From contig PLXT01000007.1 in the NCBI GenBank assembly GCA_003151535.1, positions 1 to 61,808 of the forward strand: a stretch of 61,808 nt of DNA. The letters run 5' to 3'. Below, piece after piece: positions 46,195 through 54,328 of this stretch. Source of the stretch: Methanobacterium sp. GTDB lineage: Archaea; Methanobacteriota; Methanobacteria; Methanobacteriales; Methanobacteriaceae. Each line of letters opens with the position of its first letter. Position 1 is the stretch's first letter. Below the pieces are notes generated by a model. That model was not told where the DNA came from. It made no database searches and saw nothing but the letters and a program-made list of their open reading frames with translations. Both the position numbers and the translations under genes were made by a program.

Positions 46195-46447
46195 AATACG
46201 CCTATATACCATTGACAGCTGCCCATTTTGTATCGAATTAAAGGAAATGCTAAAAAAAGACAATCTGGAATTCACTGAAGTAAATGTACATTTACCAGAA
46301 AACGAAGCAGAGTATAAAAAACTACATGAATTTACAAGATGTGATGACGTACCCATGGTAAAAGTCGGAAATCAAATTCTTATCCCAAATACCAGTTTTC
46401 AAACAATACAAGAGGCTTATGAACTAACTAAGAAATTTTTAATTTAA
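46187..46447 (+). CDS. grx: Glutaredoxin
   Basis: 86 residues, the size of a small glutaredoxin. The active site CPFC is at residues 12-15, after the first strand (KIRLYTID). DDVPMVKVG carries the cis-proline near residue 55, and NTSFQTIQEAYELTKKFL forms the last helix. It should reduce disulfides, and in phages it often supplies electrons to ribonucleotide reductase. It is translationally coupled to the SNF2 helicase (8-base overlap) and collides at its 3' end with the minus-strand homing endonuclease by 20 bases. Confidence 0.9.
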   Translation: MNKIRLYTIDSCPFCIELKEMLKKDNLEFTEVNVHLPENEAEYKKLHEFTRCDDVPMVKVGNQILIPNTSFQTIQEAYELTKKFLI

Positions 46448-47843
46448 AAACCTTATTACCACAATCATATATTCGATATATACCTTGTTCTAACATTATT
46501 TCATGACCAGTTTTAAGTGAATCATACCCTTTTTTAACTAACTTGTGTTTTTGAAAAGCAATTCTATTATGTCTTTTACCCTTTATTACATAATAAAAAT
46601 TTGGTTTGCTATCATGACTAAACTCAAAACCCAATTTCTCATATAAGTTACCTTGACTCCACCTCCTATCGGCATAGCTAATTATTTCTTGTGGATGATA
46701 TGTTTTAATAAAATGTTGTAATAATTTATCAGCTCCACCAATTACTGTAGTGTCTATTTTATTACAAAATCTTAATAATTCATATTCACACCCGTTTATC
46801 ATTGGCCTTTTCCCCAATGTCATAACGCCGAACAATTCGTTATTGTAATATAACCCAAGCTTTATTTTTGAATTAACATATCCTTGGATATGATTTTTAT
46901 TTAAAAATAATCTGCATTCTTTAACCGATATTTCTTTAATAACACATTTTCTTGCATATATTTTATGAGGTGTTAAACCTAGTATATTCTTTAGTCTGCT
47001 TTTAACAATATCTTGTTTGTTTAACCATTCGTCCTCAAACACATGTATTAATCTAATATTTTTTAAGTTGGCTGCGTTACTTTTATTTAGGTGATAGTTT
47101 TTATTAATGTATTCCTCAGAATGCCAATACAAGCCGTCATATTCAATAGCAGTATTGTGGGTGGGAATAAATATATCCAATTCTTGCCCTTGTAATATTT
47201 TTCTATTATTCGTTATACACTCCAGAGATAAACTATTAATAAATGTTTTAATTTCATCCTGTGCTAAATTGTATTTCAAGGCACATTTTGGACATTTTTG
47301 ATTCTTTGATATATGATTATTAGGAGTTTGTTCAAATTCGCCATGTTCTGAACATATAATTTTAACTTTTACTTTAGCATTAACATAATCTGTCTTAGAA
47401 TAATCGTATGTTGGATTAATTCTCCCCCCTTCAATTATAAAATTATCTTTTATTTGCATATTTCTTGCACATGTTGGGCAACCTTGACCTCTCAAATGAG
47501 CATGTGCTTTTTGTAAAAACTCACCATGCTCTGGACATATTATTTTAACTTTATCTTCTGGATGATAAATGGTTTTAGAGTAATCAAATATATTGTTATG
47601 CTTTTTATTGGCTTTTCTAATAAACTCCTCCAGTGTCATTCTATTATCTCGGCTTCGTTTTTCATTATAGCACTTTTGACAACCATTTGATCTTAAATGT
47701 ACATCTAGTCTTTGTTCAAACTCACCATGCTCTGGACATATAATTTTTACAATATCCTTGTATCTTTTAAATTCAACAAGACTGTAATTGTATTTATCAC
47801 CATGTTTTATTTTTCCCCTTTCTATAAAATTAATTAGATCCAT
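46428..47843 (-). CDS. Homing endonuclease with three zinc-finger-like repeats
   Basis: 471 residues from the ATG at 47843; a TTG two codons upstream is less likely. Three N-terminal repeats (KIICPEHGEFEQ..., a His, then GC-x2-C or KC-x2-C) match those of the gene at 28205. The nuclease-like core reads GQELDIFIPTHNTAIEYDGL, YWHSE, RLIHVFEDEW. The C-terminal shared domain has HIQGYVNSK, GVMTLGK, GGADKLLQHF, SYADRRWSQGNLYEKLGFEF and YRIYDCGN, closest to the partial copy at the left edge. It sits between glutaredoxin and the gp13-like gene and overlaps the convergent glutaredoxin 3' end by 20 bases. Confidence 0.8.
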   Translation of the reverse strand: MDLINFIERGKIKHGDKYNYSLVEFKRYKDIVKIICPEHGEFEQRLDVHLRSNGCQKCYNEKRSRDNRMTLEEFIRKANKKHNNIFDYSKTIYHPEDKVKIICPEHGEFLQKAHAHLRGQGCPTCARNMQIKDNFIIEGGRINPTYDYSKTDYVNAKVKVKIICSEHGEFEQTPNNHISKNQKCPKCALKYNLAQDEIKTFINSLSLECITNNRKILQGQELDIFIPTHNTAIEYDGLYWHSEEYINKNYHLNKSNAANLKNIRLIHVFEDEWLNKQDIVKSRLKNILGLTPHKIYARKCVIKEISVKECRLFLNKNHIQGYVNSKIKLGLYYNNELFGVMTLGKRPMINGCEYELLRFCNKIDTTVIGGADKLLQHFIKTYHPQEIISYADRRWSQGNLYEKLGFEFSHDSKPNFYYVIKGKRHNRIAFQKHKLVKKGYDSLKTGHEIMLEQGIYRIYDCGNKVFKLKIS

Positions 47844-47875
47844 TAACAAATATACATGTTTTATTTAAATATAAT

Positions 47876-47884
47876 ATATTTATA
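47876..47884 (+). promoter_or_regulatory. ATATTTATA motif before the gp13-like gene (plus strand)
   Basis: Exact match on the plus strand, 14 bases before the start of a plus-strand structural gene. This shows that the motif follows the direction of transcription. Confidence 0.55.
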
Positions 47885-47898
47885 GTATAAACATTTAA

Positions 47899-49053
47899 AT
47901 GAGCATACCCACACCAGATAGAGATAGAATATTTACTCAATTTAGACATTCTTTAGGTGCCCCGATTAGGCAAATTGAATTAACGGACGAACAACTTTGT
48001 ACGTTATTGGAAATAGCGATAGAAGATTACTCTGAATACGTTCAAGAGTGGCTTATTGAATTTCAATGGCAAAGTGTTTTCGGTAAAAATATTAGCACAA
48101 CAGATATGGCATTTGCTATGAGCGTAAGATCCTTTGATTTTATGAACCAGTATACATATGCTTATTCAAAACAAGTTGGTTTACAAACAAATGGTCCGTG
48201 GGAATTAAAGAAGGATTTTGTAGTACTTGAAGCAGGTAGACAAGTGTATATGATCCCAGCTGGTAGAGAAGTTAACGAGGTCTTATGGTTTACGCCAGAT
48301 GCTATGACCGAAGCATTATTAGCTAATTATGGCGGAATTGATTATGGGTTTGGTGGCGGATTTGCTCAAATGGGTGGTGGTACTGGAACTGGTGGGGCTG
48401 GCGGTGGTGCTCGTAGTGGTTATTACATCGCACCTGCTTTTGATATGCTACTAACTGCTGCTGATATGAACTTAAAAAATCGTATTATTAGAAGTGATTT
48501 AACATATAAAATAACGGCTGGCTCTAACGGTACTAAATTGTTACATCTTATGTCCACTCCAGGGTCTAACCTTTCTTTTGGTATGGGTGTGCAAAGTCCA
48601 GGAGGTTTAGGTAGCGGTTTATCCGTCGCTGGTTGTGAAGTATGGTACTACTACTATGATACAACAGCCGATAATGTGGATAAATGTCGCTTAGAAAACC
48701 CAGACATTATAATGTTACCCAATGAGGTTCCATTATCGAAATTGGATTTCTCAACATTTAACGAGCCAACTAAAGTACTCATAAGACAATTATTTGTAGC
48801 TGAAGGTAAAAGAGCTTTGGGCAGAACTAGAGGTAAATTTGGTGGTATTGTTGGACCACCAGAAGCTGAACGTACTCTTGATTACGAAACTTTAATTACT
48901 GAAGGTAATGAAGAAAGGAGAGCCGTGCTTGAGAGATTAGATACTAGGTTAATGAGATTATCATCAACTGCACAGTTGGAAAGGGGTGCAAATGAAGCCG
49001 AATTTTTAAATAAACAACTTAGTTTTCGCCCACTTGGATTTTGGGTTAAATAA
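47899..49053 (+). CDS. 13: Neck protein, T4 gp13-like
   Basis: 384 residues. The N-terminus reads FRHSLGAPIRQIELTDEQLC then LLEIAIEDYSEY, the typical start of gp13-type head-completion/neck proteins (R..LGaP...el.deQ...I..Ai..Y). Near 120-175 is a predicted strand pair followed by an unusually long Gly-rich loop (FGGGFAQMGGGTGTGGAGGG). The C-terminal third is helical with GRTRGKFGGIVGPPEAERTL and ERLDTRLMRLSS. It should seal the portal after packaging and connect head and tail. It is one of the few plus-strand structural genes and faces the polymerase gene with a 7-base gap. Confidence 0.82.
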   Translation: MSIPTPDRDRIFTQFRHSLGAPIRQIELTDEQLCTLLEIAIEDYSEYVQEWLIEFQWQSVFGKNISTTDMAFAMSVRSFDFMNQYTYAYSKQVGLQTNGPWELKKDFVVLEAGRQVYMIPAGREVNEVLWFTPDAMTEALLANYGGIDYGFGGGFAQMGGGTGTGGAGGGARSGYYIAPAFDMLLTAADMNLKNRIIRSDLTYKITAGSNGTKLLHLMSTPGSNLSFGMGVQSPGGLGSGLSVAGCEVWYYYYDTTADNVDKCRLENPDIIMLPNEVPLSKLDFSTFNEPTKVLIRQLFVAEGKRALGRTRGKFGGIVGPPEAERTLDYETLITEGNEERRAVLERLDTRLMRLSSTAQLERGANEAEFLNKQLSFRPLGFWVK

Positions 49054-49060
49054 TTTTTAA

Positions 49061-52000
49061 CTAAAAATTCCATCCATCATTTTCGATAACCTTATTCGGA
49101 AGCTCTTTTACTTTATCTAAAAAACTTTTAGCTTGTTCAGTTTTTTCGGGTAAAAGATCTAGGTCTTTTAATTCTTCATGTACTTTTTTTATAGTGTTTT
49201 TTTTAACTGTTACGGTTTCTCCATCGTCGTCATCGTCATCACTGTCAGCTTCTGATTCTTTAATTTCGATATTTTCCAAATTATATTGAATTTCATTGAT
49301 ATCGATTTGGGTAACAGAAACATTCTCTTCAAAAGTAATATTATTCAGTTGTTTATACTCCAGCCACAAGTCATACTTATTTTTTGAGTTAGTGTTTGCT
49401 AGATTGTACCACTCATTTCGTTTAATCGCTTCCACTTCATATTTGAAGATATCGGTAATGTTACCTAAAACAAAATCCCATTTTTTAGATAAGAAGTTTC
49501 CATCATTATCCATATTTACCATTGTAATAATGGGCATCGGTAAGATTCTAGTCTCGGTAATTTCATCTAACTCATCTACCTCCAATCGTCGTATGATCTC
49601 ATCAAAATGCTGCGTTTCATGTGTAACACCTTCTTCTCGTTGTATTATCATCCTTGCATGGTAATCATTGCGTATTTCTTCCCAAACATCTGCTTCCATG
49701 TTATTAGGAATTTTATTTACATTATCCCAGAATTTTATTTCTTTGTCTTCCATAGTCATTAAATCTTTCTCATATGAATCTTGATCAGTTGGTATGTTTG
49801 GCATACCAGAAACTAATTCTGACTGACTTTCTGTAAAAATATTTCGATCACTAAGTTTTTCAACTTTTGTTTTTTTATCCTTTTTAATACTCAATAAAAT
49901 TTCATTTCTTATGTCACTATGAAAGCACACCAATAATGGTTTAACCTTTTTGTTTAAAGCCTCTAAGTATTTAGCTACATTATATTCATCCGTTAATAAA
50001 GTGCTTTGTAATTCATTTATTTTATCTTGGGTCTCGGTAATCTTTTCGGTAGCAGTTAGATCAATACCTTTAAGTATTTTACGCATAGAGTCAATTTCCT
50101 TAATCAACTCCAAATTACTTTCGATAATCGTCGGGTCAATCAGCTTACAGTTCAGTTCTACTTTAACATTACCTTTATCGTCTTTACTCATTTTAACATC
50201 ACCCTGCGATTTAGAGATACCAGTGTTAACATAATAAATGGTATCACCCAAATTTAGTTCTAAATTGTGTTGTATAGCTAATTCCATGTGAGCTTGTTTG
50301 CCTAATGCATTACCCGCTTTATTTTTTTTGTGGGCTCTTTGCTTGTAGTCTTTTAAAGAACTTTTAACTTTTGATTTAGAAGCAATTTTTACAAGTGGGA
50401 TATTGTAGTTGTATATCAAGTCTACATACTCATAATAATAATTTATAAATTCTTTACCTTTACCATCCAATAATAATCTAATGGCCTTGTCTAAGAAGTC
50501 TTCAATATAAACTGGCATTTTTTTAGATTTAATACTATTACCCACGAATTTAATTTTTCCTTCTACATCAGTTGCGTAGTTCTTCCTAGAAAAATTAATC
50601 GTAGAGTTACATACTTCATCAATATCCAAACCCATTCTGCCTGTCATGTAATTCTCGTTGAACTCAGCTAACACAGCTTCTAGGCCCATTAATTCCTTGC
50701 CAGCATTTTCAGTTGTTTTCCAGTGAGTACCTTTTGCTGTGTATTTTACGTCTTTTATGTTCTCTGGGAATTTAAAATTAAATCCATCTGTGTCTCCAAC
50801 CAATGGAGTGAAACCATATTTTTCAGTAAAATATTTAACCATTAATCTTAAATACTGGCGACCACGACATGTAGTTTCTTCTGCACAATTTGTGTCTCCC
50901 CAATTGAATATATAAGGAGCACCGTAAGCACCAAACCATGAGTTTGCCAAAATTTTTAAGGGTAATTGTTTTTTATCGTATATATTAACAGTGGCTTTAT
51001 TTTTTTTAAGCTCTTCTTCTAGTTCTTGTATTTTTTCTTTGGTGTATGTACTAGTATTCGTATCAAATTCTTTTTTTATTTTTTTAACGATAAGTTTATG
51101 TTTTTCAGTTAAAAATTTAAACTTATCACGAGTATCAACTACGTATGTTAACATACCCTTCATTACACCACTAATATCCAAATCAGGAAAAATATTGTGT
51201 GTCAATTCAGTTTTAGGATATAGCGCCGCATAGTCTAACTTAACAACGTTCTTGGAGTATCCCAATTCTAATAGTCTTGATAAACCACCTGTGAAATCTC
51301 TTTTCTGCTGTGTTTCTGGTATAGCTAAGTTATTTTCATATGACCATGCAGCCATGATTAACTTCCATTGGGTAGCAGTTCCCATTGTTGTACTTCTACA
51401 GTATGTTGTTGGTAACATTTTTGAGATTAGGAAAGCAGCTTGATTGAATATATTATCAATTTGCTCAGTCTCCCATAAATCATCTAATAGGTATCGTTCA
51501 ACGATATAAGCCCCTGTAACAATCTCATAACCTTCTTTAATTGGCATTCTATCAGATATCTTAAACCAATCACCATTCATATTATTAAAAGCGTATTGGT
51601 TTTTATTATCTGACCAGACAGTATATATACTATCACCCTTAACGTATACACGGTTCTTTTTAGCGATGTCAGAATACTGGGTTATATATTTCAACCCCCA
51701 ACTCTTAATATTTGAATTTATGGCTTGGGCTCTACGCACACTATGTGCGATATCAATAATATTAAAACCATATATGTAAGTCTGCTCAAAGGATTCAACA
51801 TCCCCGCCTAATTTAAGAATGGAAGGTCTTCTTTTTATGGGTGTCTTATCGTCTAACCCAATGGCAAAATCACCCAAATCAATACCCAGTCTTTCCGCCC
51901 TGTCAAATATAAATTTCCAGTCAAAATTTTCAGAATTATAACCAGCAATAATATCTGGCTTTAATTCTCTAATTACATTAAAGAAGTTTCTAATATTTAA

Positions 52001-52636
52001 TCTTTCAGAATCTCTTTTTTCTTGTGCTGTTGTACCTTGTGTTTCCAAAACGCCTTCAAATCCACGGTTATCCTTCATACCAAATTGAAATATGGCATCT
52101 TTTTTTCCAGATAACCCTTGGGTTTCCAAGTCAAACTGAAATCTATGCAAGTCGTTATAATCATCCATTCCCTTGAATAAACGAACACCAGATTGAATCA
52201 TAAATTGTTCAACTGGCGTAAACATAAAGACTAATTTATTGAATTTTTTATCGAAAACATCCACACCACCATTCTTAAAAAATAATATTAAATCATTATA
52301 AGAACCGAAAGTAGTTGCCAAAAATTTATAACCGTTTTGAAGTCTATCGGGTGAAAAACCTGTTGAATCTGAAGTAATTAGCTTTTTTGTTCGGATATTA
52401 AACCTATCTGCCGCCTGTTTAGTGAGATCTCTTTTACCACCGTATAGATGATGCTTTATTTCATCTTTAAACCACAGGAATGGCTTATATTTTTCTTTGT
52501 GGATATATTTTCCTTGGATGGGGTCATTTATAACGAGATTAACGTATGGCTCTGAGTAACTTGCTTCAATAGCTACAACGTATTTTAAGGGATTTGTACC
52601 ATTTAAAAAGTTCTCAATCACTTCAGGGCTCACCAT
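49061..52636 (-). CDS. 43: DNA polymerase, family B, T4 gp43-like
   Basis: 1191 residues, well above T4 gp43 (898). The 3'-5' exonuclease half has FDLETQG near 166, a GYNSENFDWKFIFDRAERLG block and a later Tyr/Asp block. The polymerase half has motif A LDYAALYPKTELTHNIFPD near 465, motif B KILANSWFGAYGAPYIFNW near 560, and motif C VGDTDGF near 612, where the usual GDTDS has Gly in place of Ser. Extra length lies mostly after residue 700 (a Lys-rich region and a coil) and includes an acidic run SDDDDDDG near 1135. The last residues (PNKVIENDGWNF) may bind the clamp. It has its own host-like promoter and ends in TAG, 7 bases from the convergent gp13-like gene. Confidence 0.9.
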   Translation of the reverse strand: MVSPEVIENFLNGTNPLKYVVAIEASYSEPYVNLVINDPIQGKYIHKEKYKPFLWFKDEIKHHLYGGKRDLTKQAADRFNIRTKKLITSDSTGFSPDRLQNGYKFLATTFGSYNDLILFFKNGGVDVFDKKFNKLVFMFTPVEQFMIQSGVRLFKGMDDYNDLHRFQFDLETQGLSGKKDAIFQFGMKDNRGFEGVLETQGTTAQEKRDSERLNIRNFFNVIRELKPDIIAGYNSENFDWKFIFDRAERLGIDLGDFAIGLDDKTPIKRRPSILKLGGDVESFEQTYIYGFNIIDIAHSVRRAQAINSNIKSWGLKYITQYSDIAKKNRVYVKGDSIYTVWSDNKNQYAFNNMNGDWFKISDRMPIKEGYEIVTGAYIVERYLLDDLWETEQIDNIFNQAAFLISKMLPTTYCRSTTMGTATQWKLIMAAWSYENNLAIPETQQKRDFTGGLSRLLELGYSKNVVKLDYAALYPKTELTHNIFPDLDISGVMKGMLTYVVDTRDKFKFLTEKHKLIVKKIKKEFDTNTSTYTKEKIQELEEELKKNKATVNIYDKKQLPLKILANSWFGAYGAPYIFNWGDTNCAEETTCRGRQYLRLMVKYFTEKYGFTPLVGDTDGFNFKFPENIKDVKYTAKGTHWKTTENAGKELMGLEAVLAEFNENYMTGRMGLDIDEVCNSTINFSRKNYATDVEGKIKFVGNSIKSKKMPVYIEDFLDKAIRLLLDGKGKEFINYYYEYVDLIYNYNIPLVKIASKSKVKSSLKDYKQRAHKKNKAGNALGKQAHMELAIQHNLELNLGDTIYYVNTGISKSQGDVKMSKDDKGNVKVELNCKLIDPTIIESNLELIKEIDSMRKILKGIDLTATEKITETQDKINELQSTLLTDEYNVAKYLEALNKKVKPLLVCFHSDIRNEILLSIKKDKKTKVEKLSDRNIFTESQSELVSGMPNIPTDQDSYEKDLMTMEDKEIKFWDNVNKIPNNMEADVWEEIRNDYHARMIIQREEGVTHETQHFDEIIRRLEVDELDEITETRILPMPIITMVNMDNDGNFLSKKWDFVLGNITDIFKYEVEAIKRNEWYNLANTNSKNKYDLWLEYKQLNNITFEENVSVTQIDINEIQYNLENIEIKESEADSDDDDDDGETVTVKKNTIKKVHEELKDLDLLPEKTEQAKSFLDKVKELPNKVIENDGWNF

Positions 52637-52651
52637 ATTAATTGTTTTTTA

Positions 52652-52683
52652 CGAACATACTAAAAATTTTATAAAATTACAAA
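52652..52683 (-). promoter_or_regulatory. Host-like promoter (TTTG-N20-TATGTTCG) for DNA polymerase
   Basis: On the minus strand: TTTG, a 20-base spacer ending TTTTTAG, then TATGTTCG (one mismatch to TAnnTTTG). It is 15 bases before the polymerase start. The TTTAG-TAT junction matches three other promoters here. Confidence 0.62.
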
Positions 52684-52702
52684 TACACGTAATTTTAATT
52701 AA

Positions 52703-53950
52703 TTATAAGTATAATTCTTCTTGGATTGTATCTCCCTCAGCAACTTCTTCAATTTTTCCAATAATATATTTTGCAACTTTTTGAATCGTCTGCATATTAT
52801 CTAAAATCTCTTTTTTATTACCCTTCCATAATGAAATATATGTTGAATGGTGCTCAACGGGTATATTATAATGTTTCATTACTACATAGGAAACGCTTTC
52901 AGCTTGTAATTCTTTTATTTGCTTATCTTGTTTTATTTCATCACCTTGATAGAATTTTGATTTATTCTTCCAGTGCATTAATTCATGTGCAAATTCGTGA
53001 ACAAGTGTTGAAACTTCGCCGCCACCTTTAATTGGGGATGACATATTAATATGTCCACCAGCAGAATAGCCCTTTTCTCCACCCTTAGCACCATCTTGTG
53101 TTAGTGTTATGTTTTCATTCTTAATTACTTCTGTAAGATATTTATAAAGTTTTTCGGTTAGTTCTGTGGGTGATGTATCGCTATACCATTTGGGTATTGT
53201 AGTCGGGTCATCACCTTCTTCAAATGGCTTAGTGTCTGAGATATCATACACTTGAACAGCCTTAAACCCCAATAATCTACCTGCTTGAACAGCCTTATCC
53301 AATCCTTCATCACCAGTTTCGCTAGGTGTATCTCCAGAACCAAATTTTTGACCGCCAGAAATTATAGGTGCAAATATCCATATGGGTTGCGCCCCAGCAA
53401 CTACATATCTCTTAAATTTTTTAGTCCAGTCTGTTTTTCCAGCAACATGCCCTGCATTTGGTCTTTGGATCATTATTAAAATAGTATTTGTGAAACTATA
53501 GGTATGAAATTTAGATTGAAAAGTAAAATATCTTCTAATTGCGGCATCCGCAGCTTTTTCATCGGTGGCATTAGCCAAATCCTGGATATATGAGTTAAGA
53601 CGAGACTCGATTTGGTTTTCATCCATAATTCTACCATCTGATACTATCATTTCTACAACATCTTCTAATTTAGTGATGAATTCTTCTTTTTTGTTTATGG
53701 AATTTAATCTGTCTTGGGCTTGTTTAAGGTTAGTAGAATTAGTAACCCACATTTTTTTAAATTTATCCCATTTGAATAAGCCGTCTTTTTTAATTTCTTC
53801 ACGATTAGCGTAGGTTTCATTTTTTTTAGGGTCTACTATATCAGAAACGACAACCAATTCATCCCTTTCAGGTTCTTTATCAGTTTGAGGAGTTTTTAAT
53901 CTCTTGAGACTTAATAATTCGTCAAGTTTATGCTGAATCAAATCTTTCAT
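52703..53950 (-). CDS. ardC: ArdC-type antirestriction protein with zincin metalloprotease domain
   Basis: 415 residues. Residues about 45-75 (YANREEIKKDGLFKWDKFKK, MWV) form a small DUF5710-like segment. Residues about 140-210 match the ArdC N-terminal single-strand DNA-binding domain (RRYFTFQSKFHTYSFTNTIL, IQRPNAGHVAGKTDWTKKF, GAQPIWIFAPI). The C-terminal half is a zincin: HEFAHELMHW near 315 with HExxH, and a downstream QAESVSYVVMKHY that supplies the third ligand Glu. ArdC proteins protect incoming DNA from restriction. The gene follows the BppU-like structural gene by 4 bases at the end of the fibre block, so it is probably made late. The zinc site is intact. Confidence 0.82.
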   Translation of the reverse strand: MKDLIQHKLDELLSLKRLKTPQTDKEPERDELVVVSDIVDPKKNETYANREEIKKDGLFKWDKFKKMWVTNSTNLKQAQDRLNSINKKEEFITKLEDVVEMIVSDGRIMDENQIESRLNSYIQDLANATDEKAADAAIRRYFTFQSKFHTYSFTNTILIMIQRPNAGHVAGKTDWTKKFKRYVVAGAQPIWIFAPIISGGQKFGSGDTPSETGDEGLDKAVQAGRLLGFKAVQVYDISDTKPFEEGDDPTTIPKWYSDTSPTELTEKLYKYLTEVIKNENITLTQDGAKGGEKGYSAGGHINMSSPIKGGGEVSTLVHEFAHELMHWKNKSKFYQGDEIKQDKQIKELQAESVSYVVMKHYNIPVEHHSTYISLWKGNKKEILDNMQTIQKVAKYIIGKIEEVAEGDTIQEELYL

Positions 53951-53954
53951 TTTT

Positions 53955-54326
53955 TTATTTTTTTATACCCGCATCTAATATATTAATATATAACTCATTA
54001 TGAATTGGAACTATTAATGTACCACTACCATCCAAGAAGTCAATTTCAAATTGTGCAATATATCTACCAGCTTTTGTAGTTTCATATTGTGAGAACTGAT
54101 ACACTAAGTAATATTGTTCTCCCATGCAATTTTCTGGAGTTAATAATGATGTACCAGTAGTCTTTTTACCAATTCTTTTAATACCAGTTATAATATCAGT
54201 CATACTGAATGTTATATTAGCATTTTGTATTTGGTCGTAGAATTTACGGAAATCATTTCGACCATCCTGAATTAGCTCCAACTTCAAAATCGGTAGCGTA
54301 GAAAATTTGTTTATAAAAAATTCCAT
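53955..54326 (-). CDS. Small structural protein, BppU N-terminus-like
   Basis: 123 residues. The pattern LPILKLELIQDGRNDFRKFY followed by NANITFSMTDIITGIKRIGK and YYLVYQFSQYETTKAGRYIA resembles the N-terminal beta domain of baseplate upper proteins (BppU), which anchors receptor-binding proteins. It ends with strands (GTLIVPIHNELYINILDAG). It starts 2 bases after the 2180-residue fibre gene. Likely links the fibre to the baseplate, or folds as a small immunoglobulin-like accessory. The similarity is weak, so this is a working name. Confidence 0.55.
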   Translation of the reverse strand: MEFFINKFSTLPILKLELIQDGRNDFRKFYDQIQNANITFSMTDIITGIKRIGKKTTGTSLLTPENCMGEQYYLVYQFSQYETTKAGRYIAQFEIDFLDGSGTLIVPIHNELYINILDAGIKK

Positions 54327-54328
54327 AA

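Noticed and set aside
1030..52636. Possible TAG recoding as in some large gut phages
   Set aside because: TAG is the natural stop of ribonucleotide reductase and DNA polymerase, giving proteins with expected C-termini.
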